From assembly GCA_001824635.1 (NCBI GenBank), contig MHYB01000046.1:2402-27315 (forward strand): a stretch of DNA of 24,914 bases. The letters run 5' to 3'. How positions within the stretch are numbered: position 1 is the stretch's first letter; each line of letters begins with the position of its first letter. Made by a program: the position numbers and the translations under genes. Source of the stretch: Planctomycetes bacterium GWF2_50_10. GTDB lineage: Bacteria; Planctomycetota; Phycisphaerae; Sedimentisphaerales; GWF2-50-10. This document shows positions 1 through 6,901 of this stretch, one piece after another. The notes under the pieces were generated by a model. It searched no databases. It was not told the DNA's origin and was given only the letters and a program-made list of their open reading frames with translations.

Positions 1-215
1 TCTTCGTCTCATATCTTGAATACACGCAGGAAACCGCCCGTGAGCAGATGACCCTCCAGCAGGTCGAATCTCGCCTCGCTGAAAGAATGACCTCGCGGTT
101 CGACGAAGTCTATGCATACGCTGCCCAGCACATGCTCACAATGCGCCAGGCCGCCATGAACATCGCCGTCTCGCGCGTAGTCGACGCCGTCACCGCCCGC
201 GGCTTCCTCCCATAA
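1..215 (+). CDS. gdhA: Glutamate dehydrogenase, C-terminal end (partial)
   Basis: Only the last 70 codons are present, read from base 3 to the TAA at 213-215; the start lies upstream of the window. The peptide matches the C-terminal end of the Glu/Leu/Phe/Val dehydrogenase family: an aromatic SYLEYTQ segment, a charged helix (VESRLAERM), a second helix around FDEVYAYA, then MRQAAMNIAVSRVVDAVTARG, which corresponds to the family's 'RTAAYxxALxRIAxAxxxRG' ending. The family oxidatively deaminates L-glutamate to 2-oxoglutarate with NAD(P), or runs in reverse. The catalytic lysine and the dinucleotide fold lie outside the window, so the choice among glutamate, leucine and phenylalanine dehydrogenases rests on the tail alone. 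Glutamate is the most likely substrate. No intrinsic terminator follows directly; the next structured DNA is the palindromic element at 220-385. Confidence 0.82.
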   Translation, partial: FVSYLEYTQETAREQMTLQQVESRLAERMTSRFDEVYAYAAQHMLTMRQAAMNIAVSRVVDAVTARGFLP

Positions 216-219
216 ACCC

Positions 220-385
220 GAATTCAGTTATATTGCTCTGTAGAAAACCTGTTTCTTCGAGCCCCTGTAAGGGGCGATAGCTCTGTAGCCAGGGGTGGAA
301 ACCCCTGGAATATGATAAAAAACAACGAAAACCCCGTAGGGGATGAAACTTAGAATCTTTTCTACAAAGCTAGTTATATGAATTT
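220..385. repeat. Composite palindromic element (MITE/REP-like)
   Basis: Two imperfect inverted arms of about 28 bp (220-247 and 358-385) bound the element; their inner 9 bp, TGTAGAAAA and TTTTCTACA, match perfectly. Inside lie three hairpins: GCCCCT-gta-AGGGGC at 261-275, CCAGGGGT-ggaa-ACCCCTGG at 289-308, and CCCC-gta-GGGG at 332-342. GTTTC (251-255) and GAAAC nearer the right arm add a further nested pair. The element has no coding capacity. Terminal inverted arms with internal hairpins are typical of non-autonomous mobile or REP-like repeats. That it is multicopy in the genome is inferred from this form and cannot be shown here. Confidence 0.7.
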
Positions 386-415
386 GCAAATGCTTCAGAT
401 TTCCCATAATCGTGG

Positions 416-443
416 CACGGCCTAGCGCCTTAGCTAGGCCGTG
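416..443. repeat. Perfect 11-bp hairpin repeat
   Basis: CACGGCCTAGC (416-426) and GCTAGGCCGTG (433-443) form a perfect inverted repeat around a 6-nt loop. There is no T-run on either strand, so it is not a standard intrinsic terminator. It is more likely a dispersed palindromic repeat, although it could serve as a bidirectional stem between gdhA and the minus-strand gene at 692-1039. Confidence 0.65.
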
Positions 444-632
444 TTCCCACCCATGATTCCCGATTTTCAGCCCCGCATGTAAGAGGAAATGGCATCAATT
501 TTTTCCATAGTGCCCAAGAAGTGACTTGTCATCACTGCCAAGGCCGGGATCCAGTTCTTTTCAGTTTAATTGCATTGTAATGTCCCCACTTCAAATCAAA
601 TTGTTACCGCGCGACCTGCTCCCATTTAAAAA

Positions 633-668
633 TTTTCGTGCTCTTCGTGCCCTTCGTGTTGAAATCCC
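633..668. repeat. CTTCGTG heptamer repeat, copy 1
   Basis: Three phased copies of TTCGTG occur in TTTTCGTGCTCTTCGTGCCC and the following CTTCGTGTTGAAA. A shorter version of the same unit occurs at 1109-1136 in the same orientation. I recognise this CTTCGTG type as a low-complexity intergenic repeat common in planctomycetes and several other phyla. The two copies flank the small gene at 692-1039. Confidence 0.6.
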
Positions 669-691
669 GCCCCGCACAATCGCACGCTTGC

Positions 692-1039
692 TCACACTTC
701 CTTCTTCTCAATTCCTCTATCAACTCGGTCAATTACTTCTGAGCAAAATTCAACATCGAACCATTCCATAAACTTCTCGAAAGGCCTCTGGCCAGGGTAC
801 GCTTTTTCATCTGTCCAAAAAGCCTTTAGTTGCCATTTCCAGATCTCTTCATAATTTGTTTTTATGTAAGCCTTTGCTTGAGATGGATTCTCAAATTCCG
901 GGATAAGAATGCAAAGCGGGTCTGATCTTAGTTGTTCCATCGTGAGTTCAAAACCTGCCTTGTGATCTAATGAATTTACCCATCCAACAAAGGGTTCTTT
1001 GGGCTTGATTATCGCTACCGAACGGTTTATAAATTGCAT
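692..1039 (-). CDS. Conserved hypothetical protein, 115 aa
   Basis: A 115-residue soluble protein beginning MQFINRSVAIIKPKEPFVGW and containing LCILIPEFENPSQAKAYIKTNYEEIWKWQL and, near the end, a WFDVEF motif followed by VIDRVD. I recognise this pattern (an N-terminal 'AIIKPKxPFxxWxNSL', a central 'LIPEF..P..A', a C-terminal 'EWFDVE') from a small family of uncharacterised bacterial proteins, but know no function for it. There is no signal peptide, membrane segment or metal-binding cysteine motif. The ATG at 1039 follows an AAGAGGA ribosome binding site 3-4 bases upstream, which supports the start. The gene stands alone between repeat-rich spacers and is flanked by same-orientation heptamer repeats, so it may have come in as a cassette. 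Confidence 0.8.
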   Translation of the reverse strand: MQFINRSVAIIKPKEPFVGWVNSLDHKAGFELTMEQLRSDPLCILIPEFENPSQAKAYIKTNYEEIWKWQLKAFWTDEKAYPGQRPFEKFMEWFDVEFCSEVIDRVDRGIEKKEV

Positions 1040-1108
1040 AGAGTCCTCTTAATTTTCGTATGCTGCCAATTTCTGTTTATCGCCCCTGCGCAATAACCTT
1101 TGTTTCAA

Positions 1109-1136
1109 TTTTTGTGCCCTTCGTGTTAAAACTCCG
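1109..1136. repeat. CTTCGTG heptamer repeat, copy 2
   Basis: TTTTTGTGCCCTTCGTGTTA followed by AAACTCCGC matches the 3' half of the repeat at 633-668 in the same orientation. Both copies are followed by a pyrimidine-rich stretch that includes a TTC(C)CTTCTTCTC-like tract. Confidence 0.55.
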
Positions 1137-1162
1137 CTCGCCTCCTCCAACTTTCTTTTTTA

Positions 1163-1190
1163 AACCCGCAACCCGCAACCCGTAACTCGC
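1163..1190. repeat. Four tandem 7-bp units (AACCCGC type)
   Basis: The units read AACCCGC, AACCCGC, AACCCGT, AACTCGC: four copies in phase with two single-base changes. The period is far too short, and spacers are absent, for CRISPR. It is a simple tandem repeat. Confidence 0.8.
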
Positions 1191-1669
1191 AACAATTCCC
1201 TCTTCTCCATATTCCCGTTAATTGAATTGTTCCCCTCCCCAATCCCCAACTGCAGCTTTACCGAAAGCTGCTCTCAGGCGCACTGAATTCCATCTTCTGC
1301 TCCCAATAAAAAATATTAATGCCGAGAATAGCCCAATATAACCTACTCCTCCCCCAAAAACCGCCAAAATATTCCCGAATTGTTTTCACCGGATAAAACA
1401 CCCTCCAGTCACCCCCCAAGCTCCAATTTTCATACCACTATACCTCCAATTTGAGCTTAAAAAGTTGAATTTGGAACCGTTTTTACCCCCTGAATCCCCC
1501 CAAAAATCCACTTGACACACTTTTTTACATGTACAACAACTTGCGCAACCCCCACAAAATCCGCATCCAAGCCCCAAAAAACCACATTTAGCTCAAAACT
1601 CAAACTTAAAAAACTCAAAACCCTCAAATCCTCTACCCCCTAAACCCCAACTTGCGCCCCAAACAAAAA

Positions 1670-3967
1670 TTAGCGCAAGCCCACCAGGATTTGAACCTTT
1701 TGCGAACTCATCTTTTCCCCATCGGATACCGTGAAAGTGATCTCATAAGCCCCCGCCTGTGTTATTTCAGGCACCCAGGCAAATTTATTACCCACGAGCG
1801 TCGCCCCCTCCGGTAGACCCGTTGCAGAATATGTGAGCACGTCAAAATCCTTATCCGAAGCGATGAGGTCGAAACTGACCAGCGTATTAGGCGCTACAGT
1901 TTTCCTAGCGATCGGCTCAAGCACAGGCTCCTGATTCACGTTAGCAACGGCAATGGTTATGGTCTGGTAATCAGAACAATTGCCGTCACTAGCGATGAAT
2001 GTCACCTTGTATAATCCCGCCTGGTTAAACCCTGGCGTCCAAACAAAAGTGCGACCTGTAAAGGTCGCACCACTTGGAAGATTCATAACTGAATAAGACA
2101 ACTGACCATCACCGCCATAGCGGCTGGCCAATTCAAATTTGAGGCCAATCCCTTCAGGAACAAATTTATCCCCCGGCGGGGCCAAAATAGACGCCGCCGA
2201 TACCAGCGAACCGGCAGGAGATCCATATTCGCGTGATCCGCAGCTGTGTTTTGAATCTGTTCGCGCCTTGCCGTCGGAAGCCACAAACCCATCTTCGTCA
2301 AGCGATCCCAGCGACGCCGGGCTTTGCTGAGCCGCTATACCCTTGTTTATCGCCGCCGAACCTGATTTAAGTGAATAATCGTAAATCTTGCGGTGCGCCC
2401 GCACAAACCCGGCTCTGTTGAAAAAGCTGGTTTCAAACTTATACCCCGCCGGATTTGCCCCGCTTACCGCCAGTGAACCAACGCCCAGCTTTTTCTGGCG
2501 CTGGACGATGTTGTAGCTGTTTACCGAGCCTGTCGAAGAAAGCTCACCCGCAACGATATTGTTGCAAATCTTGATGCCTGCTCCGGAATCCAGGGGTATT
2601 ACGCCCACAGAACCCATGAAATGGTTCGAGCTTAGCGGCTTAGACTCATAACCCGGCCGCAAGTAACCCAAAAAAGTATTATTGCGGATAACGCAAGTGC
2701 CGCGAAGGCTCAGATTTGTAAGATTTGTGCCATGAAGATCATACATCAGATTGTTTTCAATAGTCACGTTGGCCGCATTGGCAGGGCTGGTAAAGATACC
2801 CTGGCTTGCGCCGTCATGCATGATGTTATTGCGGATCTTTATATTTGAACCGCTGATCACTATAAAATCCTGGTGTGCCCCGTTTGAGAACGACCAGTCA
2901 GAAATAACCAACTGCGACTGTCCCCGGTTAGCCTTGCGGATCAGGGCTACCGAGCGGACGGAAGTCATTGTTGCAATACCCTTAAGCGCAAAGCTCTTTT
3001 TTATAGTCTTTCCTGCCGAAAAAGCGGGAAACGGCACATCGACCCATTTGCCCGATGCCGCGCCGTTTGCTGAATTCGATATTCGGGCGATTATCTCCCC
3101 TGCGTTATAAGCCGCATTGGACTTAAACGCGATATTAAGCCCGGTCATGTTCTTGAAGTTCTTGCCGGAAGCAAAATTAGTGTACGCGATAGTGCCGGTG
3201 GAAAATCCGGTATTCATATTCAGAGTTAGCGAACTTTTAGCAGGATTGGAAACCACAACGCTTTTGTTCGGTGCCGTAAAACCAATGGTCGTCCAATAGT
3301 CGCGCAGGATAACGCGATCCTGGCGGAGATTGTGAATGTGATTGCCCTGCACAAGAAGATTTGTCGCCGGTGTAGCGGTCATGCCGTCAACTGCCAGGTC
3401 ATAGATGTTGTTATTGAGAATAGTCGTGTTTTTGGCGTTATCGATTTTAATTCCAGTTCGGCCATGAGTAATTATACAGTTATACACCAGGGCATGATCT
3501 GAATGTCGAATATCCACCAGGTTTGTCACCGCGTACCGGTCGCCGGCAAAGGCTACCATCGAGTCACGCAGCTGAAAGTATTTTGAGCCATAGGCATTGA
3601 CGTAACCTGTGATTTCCAGGTCCTGAACTTTAACATAGGCGGACTCTTTTACATGGAGATTGGAAATTACGGCATTTGCCCCGGATTCGGCTCGGTAGGT
3701 CACATATTTGGAATGGATTTTGTTATCGGTCAGATTGCCATAGGAACCGGAGCGGAAAATCACAGAATCACCGTCTTTTAAGGCTTTCTGGGTGCGGGCA
3801 ATTGTTTTAAACGGCGCAGCCGTCGTACCTATGCCGGTATCGGATCCTCGGGACGCATCAACATACCAGCTGGCCGCCTGCGCCCATGAAGCGAATAGCA
3901 GAACAGGCACAGCCGCAGCGAAGATAGATTTGCGATTAAAGATAGATAAAGCTTTGAAAAAACTCAT
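1670..3967 (-). CDS. Secreted parallel beta-helix protein with two C-terminal Ig-like repeats
   Basis: The frame is open to 4042, but the ATG at 3967 follows an AAGGAG ribosome binding site with a 6-base spacer and gives a clean signal peptide (residues 1-31, cleavage AQA|AS), so a 765-residue product is preferred. After the signal, residues 33-77 (WYVDASRGSDTG...PFKTIARTQKAL) match the DUF1565 start of right-handed beta-helix proteins. Helix rungs with N-ladder phrases such as TILNNNIYD, LVQGNHIHNL, IKIRNNIMHDG and VTIENNLMYD follow. A non-helical insert of about 130 residues (roughly 240-370) interrupts them. Residues about 595-677 and 678-765 are two He_PIG/cadherin-like repeats, each with LPxGAT, F.W.P....AG.Y..TF..SDG. 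Such proteins often bind or cleave surface polysaccharides; no catalytic site can be assigned. Export to the periplasm or outside is likely. Confidence 0.85.
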   Translation of the reverse strand: MSFFKALSIFNRKSIFAAAVPVLLFASWAQAASWYVDASRGSDTGIGTTAAPFKTIARTQKALKDGDSVIFRSGSYGNLTDNKIHSKYVTYRAESGANAVISNLHVKESAYVKVQDLEITGYVNAYGSKYFQLRDSMVAFAGDRYAVTNLVDIRHSDHALVYNCIITHGRTGIKIDNAKNTTILNNNIYDLAVDGMTATPATNLLVQGNHIHNLRQDRVILRDYWTTIGFTAPNKSVVVSNPAKSSLTLNMNTGFSTGTIAYTNFASGKNFKNMTGLNIAFKSNAAYNAGEIIARISNSANGAASGKWVDVPFPAFSAGKTIKKSFALKGIATMTSVRSVALIRKANRGQSQLVISDWSFSNGAHQDFIVISGSNIKIRNNIMHDGASQGIFTSPANAANVTIENNLMYDLHGTNLTNLSLRGTCVIRNNTFLGYLRPGYESKPLSSNHFMGSVGVIPLDSGAGIKICNNIVAGELSSTGSVNSYNIVQRQKKLGVGSLAVSGANPAGYKFETSFFNRAGFVRAHRKIYDYSLKSGSAAINKGIAAQQSPASLGSLDEDGFVASDGKARTDSKHSCGSREYGSPAGSLVSAASILAPPGDKFVPEGIGLKFELASRYGGDGQLSYSVMNLPSGATFTGRTFVWTPGFNQAGLYKVTFIASDGNCSDYQTITIAVANVNQEPVLEPIARKTVAPNTLVSFDLIASDKDFDVLTYSATGLPEGATLVGNKFAWVPEITQAGAYEITFTVSDGEKMSSQKVQILVGLR

Positions 3968-4226
3968 TAAAAACTCCTTCTTACGCATAATAGCTAAAAG
4001 CAACATAGCACAGGAACAGAATTTGATTCGACCTAGCTTCAATTGCCCCTTTACGAGACGGCTTAATCAATGGTTCAGAAAAACGCATAATATGGGACTT
4101 TGCGGAGATGCAACCCTGATTTGGGTGAGCAGGCGTACAATCCCATTTGGCGGGTGCTCGAATATATAGTACGGTTTAGTTGGAAAGTGCAATTTTAACT
4201 GAAGCAGCTAAATCGGAAAGAGAGTT
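3968..4226. promoter_or_regulatory. Divergent intergenic region
   Basis: These 259 bases separate the divergent beta-helix and glycosyltransferase genes, so both promoters should lie here. A TATAGT (4165-4170) could be a -10 for the plus-strand gene, but no good -35 stands at 16-18 bp from it. I see no riboswitch or strong palindrome. The plus-strand gene has a GGAAAGAGAG ribosome binding site just before 4227. Confidence 0.35.
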
Positions 4227-6029
4227 ATGAACAACCCGAAAGCAACACTGGTTCATGTAACGCACGAGGCGGTCGGTAAGATCGGTGGCATCGGCGCGGT
4301 TTTGGAAGGTTTTTTCACATCAAAAGCATACCTGGAGGCGGTTGGCAGGACTATCCTGGTAAGCCCGCTATTCAGTTGCGAAGGGCCGGTAAGCTCGCGA
4401 TGCGGCGAGGACGGCGAAGTATTCTATTCATCAATTGACGGCATGGTCAATTCAGGCTACGCAAATCATTTCAGAAAGATCGAAGAGCAATTCAATGTTT
4501 CGTTAGTTTACGGCAGGCGTACGTTCATCGACAAGCGGACGGGCATTACCAGTTCGCCGGAAGTTATACTCGTAGACGTATCGCGAATGGACAAAGAGCC
4601 TGTAAACGACTTCAAACGTAGACTGTTCGAGGAATTCGGCATAAGATCCGATCTGCACGAACACTTGTGGGAATTTGAACAATATATGCGGCTTGCGCTG
4701 CCCGCGATAGCGGCAGTAAAGGCTGTGAACTGCTGTGATCATGGCTGCCAGACGGTAGTGGTTTCGCACGAGTTTATGGGCATGCCAACGGTACTTGCGG
4801 CTATTATGGATAAATCCACAAATTTCAAAACCGTATTCCATGCCCACGAAGTGGCCACGATGCGGCAGATAGTGGAAAAGCATCCCGGCCATGACACAAT
4901 GTTTTATAACGCCATGAAACAGGCGCATTTCGAAGAGAGATATGTAACGGATGTATTCGGCGACCAGAATGGATATTTCAAGCACTGCCTGGTCGACGCG
5001 GCCAAATATTGCGACGTGATATGGGCCGTGGGCGATTATGTCCGTGATGAACTGCATTTTCTCGCGCAGGAATTCGAGGCGGTGGATATCGACCTTGTTT
5101 ATAACGGCATACCAGCTTTCGAGATAACGCTTGACGAGAAGAAGGCTTCAAAAGAAAAATTAAGAAAATACTGCGGCAATATGCTCGGTTACAAGCCTGA
5201 TTATGTGTTTACTCATGTTACTAGGCTTGTGCCAAGCAAAGGCCTTTGGCGTGACTTGCGCGTGCTTGAGCATGTTGACAGGGAATTCAGGGCTGTGAAT
5301 AAGACAGCCGTGATGCTGCTTTTAACGACTGAGACAGGCAAGCGGAGGCGTCGCGAAATACTTGACATGGAATCGGGGTATAACTGGCCGGTGGCGCACA
5401 GGGAGGGATTGCCCGACCTGAGCGGGGGGGAAGCTGCCTTTTATGCGGCCATACAGGAATTTAATACCAAAAGCAGGAACGTGAAGGTTGTTTTTGTCAA
5501 CCAGTTCGGGTTCTGCCAGGAGGCGTGCGGCCTGCGAATGCCCGAAGATATGGAATTCATGGATATCCGCAAGGGGTCCGACGTGGAATTCGGCCAAAGC
5601 ATCTATGAGCCATTCGGTATCGCACAGGTGGAGCCATTGAGCTTCGGATCGATATGCGTGGTAACGAACGTGTGCGGGTGCGCCGGATTTGTGCGTGACG
5701 TAACCGGCGGCAATGCCGTGCGGAACGTGATAGAGGCCGACTATACAAATCTCTGCGAACTGGGCCTTTGTGAGGTGGAGGATATACTGGCTATAAACAG
5801 GAAAAGCAGGGATTATATCGAAAAGATCGTAAGCGAGAAAGTTGCTTTGGAGATATGTTCGAGATTACCAAAAACCGAGGCTGAGGTCGAAGAGATGGTA
5901 AAAGCGGGGTACGACCTTGCCAAGCATATGAGCTGGGATGTGGTGGTTGAGAACTATATGCTTAAGAGTCTCAGAAAAGCGCTTTCCAAACAGAGATATC
6001 GCGGGCCTGTTTATGCGATAGCGGGCTAG
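4227..6029 (+). CDS. Glycogen/starch synthase-like glycosyltransferase, 600 aa
   Basis: A GT-B fold glycosyltransferase resembling bacterial glycogen synthases. The N-terminal domain has KIGGIGAV (residues 18-25), the counterpart of the KxGGLxDV nucleotide-sugar-binding loop. VSHEFMGMPTVLAA (179-192) parallels the HDWHT segment of GT5 enzymes, and FHAHEVAT (204-211) follows. The C-terminal domain carries VTRLVPSKG (331-339) with the expected Arg and Lys, and an E-x7-E motif, EPFGIAQVE (461-469). Expected activity is transfer of glucose from ADP- or UDP-glucose to a growing alpha-1,4-glucan in the cytoplasm. At 600 residues it is longer than typical GlgA (about 480). GT5 versus GT3/GT4 assignment, and the donor, are not settled by eye. 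A ribosome binding site (GGAAAGAGAG) supports the ATG. It is monocistronic, ending at the terminator at 6068-6103. Confidence 0.75.
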   Translation: MNNPKATLVHVTHEAVGKIGGIGAVLEGFFTSKAYLEAVGRTILVSPLFSCEGPVSSRCGEDGEVFYSSIDGMVNSGYANHFRKIEEQFNVSLVYGRRTFIDKRTGITSSPEVILVDVSRMDKEPVNDFKRRLFEEFGIRSDLHEHLWEFEQYMRLALPAIAAVKAVNCCDHGCQTVVVSHEFMGMPTVLAAIMDKSTNFKTVFHAHEVATMRQIVEKHPGHDTMFYNAMKQAHFEERYVTDVFGDQNGYFKHCLVDAAKYCDVIWAVGDYVRDELHFLAQEFEAVDIDLVYNGIPAFEITLDEKKASKEKLRKYCGNMLGYKPDYVFTHVTRLVPSKGLWRDLRVLEHVDREFRAVNKTAVMLLLTTETGKRRRREILDMESGYNWPVAHREGLPDLSGGEAAFYAAIQEFNTKSRNVKVVFVNQFGFCQEACGLRMPEDMEFMDIRKGSDVEFGQSIYEPFGIAQVEPLSFGSICVVTNVCGCAGFVRDVTGGNAVRNVIEADYTNLCELGLCEVEDILAINRKSRDYIEKIVSEKVALEICSRLPKTEAEVEEMVKAGYDLAKHMSWDVVVENYMLKSLRKALSKQRYRGPVYAIAG

Positions 6030-6067
6030 GTAAACAAATCAGGGTTGCAAGCTGCTTATGTTGTTTG

Positions 6068-6103
6068 GGCACATTCCGGAGAAGGTCTGGATGTGCCTTT
6101 TTT
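6068..6103 (+). terminator. Intrinsic terminator of the glycogen-synthase-like gene
   Basis: GGCACATTCC (6068-6077) pairs with GGATGTGCC (6089-6097) with one bulged T, followed by six T residues (6098-6103). It begins 39 bases after the upstream stop codon. The T-run overlaps the stop codon of the convergent gene ending at 6102. On the minus strand no U-tract follows the stem, so it acts for the plus strand. Confidence 0.88.
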
Positions 6104-6827
6104 ATTTGCTAAGAAGAGGCCCAAGCATGTCGGCCCATAGCTGGTAACCTTTGCTGTTCAAGTGCATCATATCTGGTTCAAATAATTCGGCTCGGGGCAT
6201 ATTTTGATCGTTAAGCATTGCCGATGATACGTCGAGAAAGCGGCAGTTTGGGTTTTTGGCGCAATATTGCGACAGCAGATCATTGGCATGGCTTGCGCAT
6301 GGCCAGAGGTGCCAGCGATATATTGTGGGCTTTATTGAAAGGACAATAATAACAGTTCCAGGCAGATCGGAGTGGATACGTTTTTCGAGTGCTCCGAATT
6401 GCGAAACGATCATGCTCGGCGTCTTACCGTCGATTATATCGTTATCGCCCGCGGAAAAGACGATCATATTAGGCTCATAAGGTATAATTATGTCGGCGGC
6501 ATAATAGAGCGAATCCGAAACGTAGGAGCCTCCAAAACCGCGGTTGAGAGTGACTTTGTCTGGGAAATACTGCTGCAGCTTCCATCTTCGAATATTTGAA
6601 TTACCTACAAATAGAATCGCATTTTTTAGTGGAAAAGAGTTCGCATCGTCTTTTTTGAATTTTTCAATGTCATTGTGCCAGCGATTCGGGTGAAAAAAAG
6701 ACATTGAGGTGTTTGCATCATTAATGCATTGGCCGATTTCGACCCGTGGCGGCGCATTCGGTTCAGCTTTGCAGGGCATAACCATAAACATTGAAGCAGT
6801 ACCGAATGCGAATAGTAAATATTTCAT
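6102..6827 (-). CDS. Exported SGNH/GDSL hydrolase
   Basis: The frame is open upstream to 7124, but that stretch overlaps another gene and has no family similarity. The ATG at 6827 gives a 241-residue protein with a signal peptide (about 1-21, MKYLLFAFGTASMFMVMPCKA). SGNH blocks are clear: block I is FVGNSNI with Ser77 as the probable nucleophile, Gly in RGFGGS (97-101) is block II, GDND (127-130) is block III with the oxyanion Asn129, and DMMH (219-222) gives the catalytic Asp and His. The family includes esterases, lipases and carbohydrate acetyl-esterases; the periplasmic location would suit polysaccharide de-acetylation, which is inference. No Shine-Dalgarno precedes the ATG, and a -10-like TATAAT lies only 6 bases upstream, so the mRNA may be leaderless. 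Confidence 0.82.
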   Translation of the reverse strand: MKYLLFAFGTASMFMVMPCKAEPNAPPRVEIGQCINDANTSMSFFHPNRWHNDIEKFKKDDANSFPLKNAILFVGNSNIRRWKLQQYFPDKVTLNRGFGGSYVSDSLYYAADIIIPYEPNMIVFSAGDNDIIDGKTPSMIVSQFGALEKRIHSDLPGTVIIVLSIKPTIYRWHLWPCASHANDLLSQYCAKNPNCRFLDVSSAMLNDQNMPRAELFEPDMMHLNSKGYQLWADMLGPLLSK

Positions 6828-6833
6828 TGCCGC

Positions 6834-6863
6834 ATTATATATGCACAAATAGCACAATAGCAA
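6834..6863 (-). promoter_or_regulatory. Candidate promoter of the SGNH hydrolase gene
   Basis: On the minus strand, TTGCTA (6858-6863) stands 18 bp from a perfect TATAAT (6834-6839). The start site would fall at or within a base or two of the ATG at 6827, implying a leaderless or nearly leaderless transcript. This agrees with the absence of a ribosome binding site. Confidence 0.45.
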
Positions 6864-6871
6864 GCAGCAAA

Positions 6872-6899
6872 GCGGGCGGGCATTCCAAGCCGCGCCCGC
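6872..6899 (-). terminator. GC-rich hairpin after the YqjE-like gene
   Basis: Read on the minus strand, GCGGGCGCGGC pairs with GCCCGCCCGC with one bulged C around a 7-nt loop, two bases past the stop codon at 6902-6904. It is followed by only TTTGCTGCTTG, so the U-tract is weak. It separates the two-gene operon from the hydrolase promoter just downstream. Confidence 0.55.
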
Positions 6900-6901
6900 G
6901 A

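Larger units (their letters stand above)
216..691. other. Gene-poor repeat-rich spacer
   Basis: This 476-base stretch holds no convincing gene. It contains a composite palindromic element (220-385), a perfect hairpin (416-443) and a heptamer repeat (633-668). The rest is AT-rich with no clear promoter pair. Short open frames here, such as 526-771 on the plus strand, run through the repeats and have no ribosome binding site or recognisable domain. Confidence 0.75.
1040..1669. other. Gene-poor, pyrimidine-rich spacer
   Basis: About 630 bases with no confident gene. The plus strand is strongly C- and T/A-rich, with runs of C5-C6, so the minus strand carries G-runs. It contains a heptamer repeat (1109-1136), a 7-bp tandem repeat (1163-1190) and a perfect 8-bp hairpin, GCAGCTTT-accg-AAAGCTGC (1252-1271). 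Two minus-strand open frames exist: 1386-1577 (63 codons, many Cys and Gly, probably a by-product of the G-runs) and 1218-1367 from a TTG (49 codons, one predicted membrane segment). Neither can be supported as a gene. Confidence 0.65.

Noticed and set aside
1163..1190. Short tandem repeat considered as a CRISPR remnant
   Set aside because: The unit is 7 bp with no spacers and no cas genes nearby.
1252..1271. Perfect 8-bp hairpin as an intrinsic terminator
   Set aside because: No T-run follows on either strand and no gene ends next to it.
1386..1577. Minus-strand 63-codon frame rich in Cys and Gly (CGFCGGCASCC), resembling a metal-binding peptide
   Set aside because: The Cys/Gly pattern follows from G-runs and TGT/TGC triplets in a low-complexity tract; no ribosome binding site or known family.
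3968..4042. 25-codon extension of the beta-helix protein
   Set aside because: The internal ATG at 3967 has a strong AAGGAG site and a clean signal peptide; the extension would bury the signal.
3792..4169. Plus-strand 125-codon frame across the divergent spacer
   Set aside because: It lies largely antisense to the beta-helix gene start, has no domain and no ribosome binding site.
4043..4226. Possible riboswitch (c-di-GMP or other) before the glycogen-synthase-like gene
   Set aside because: No conserved core, pseudoknot or paired stems could be drawn with confidence.
4503..5057. Minus-strand 184-codon frame inside the glycogen-synthase-like gene
   Set aside because: Antisense to a well-supported gene with no protein-family similarity.
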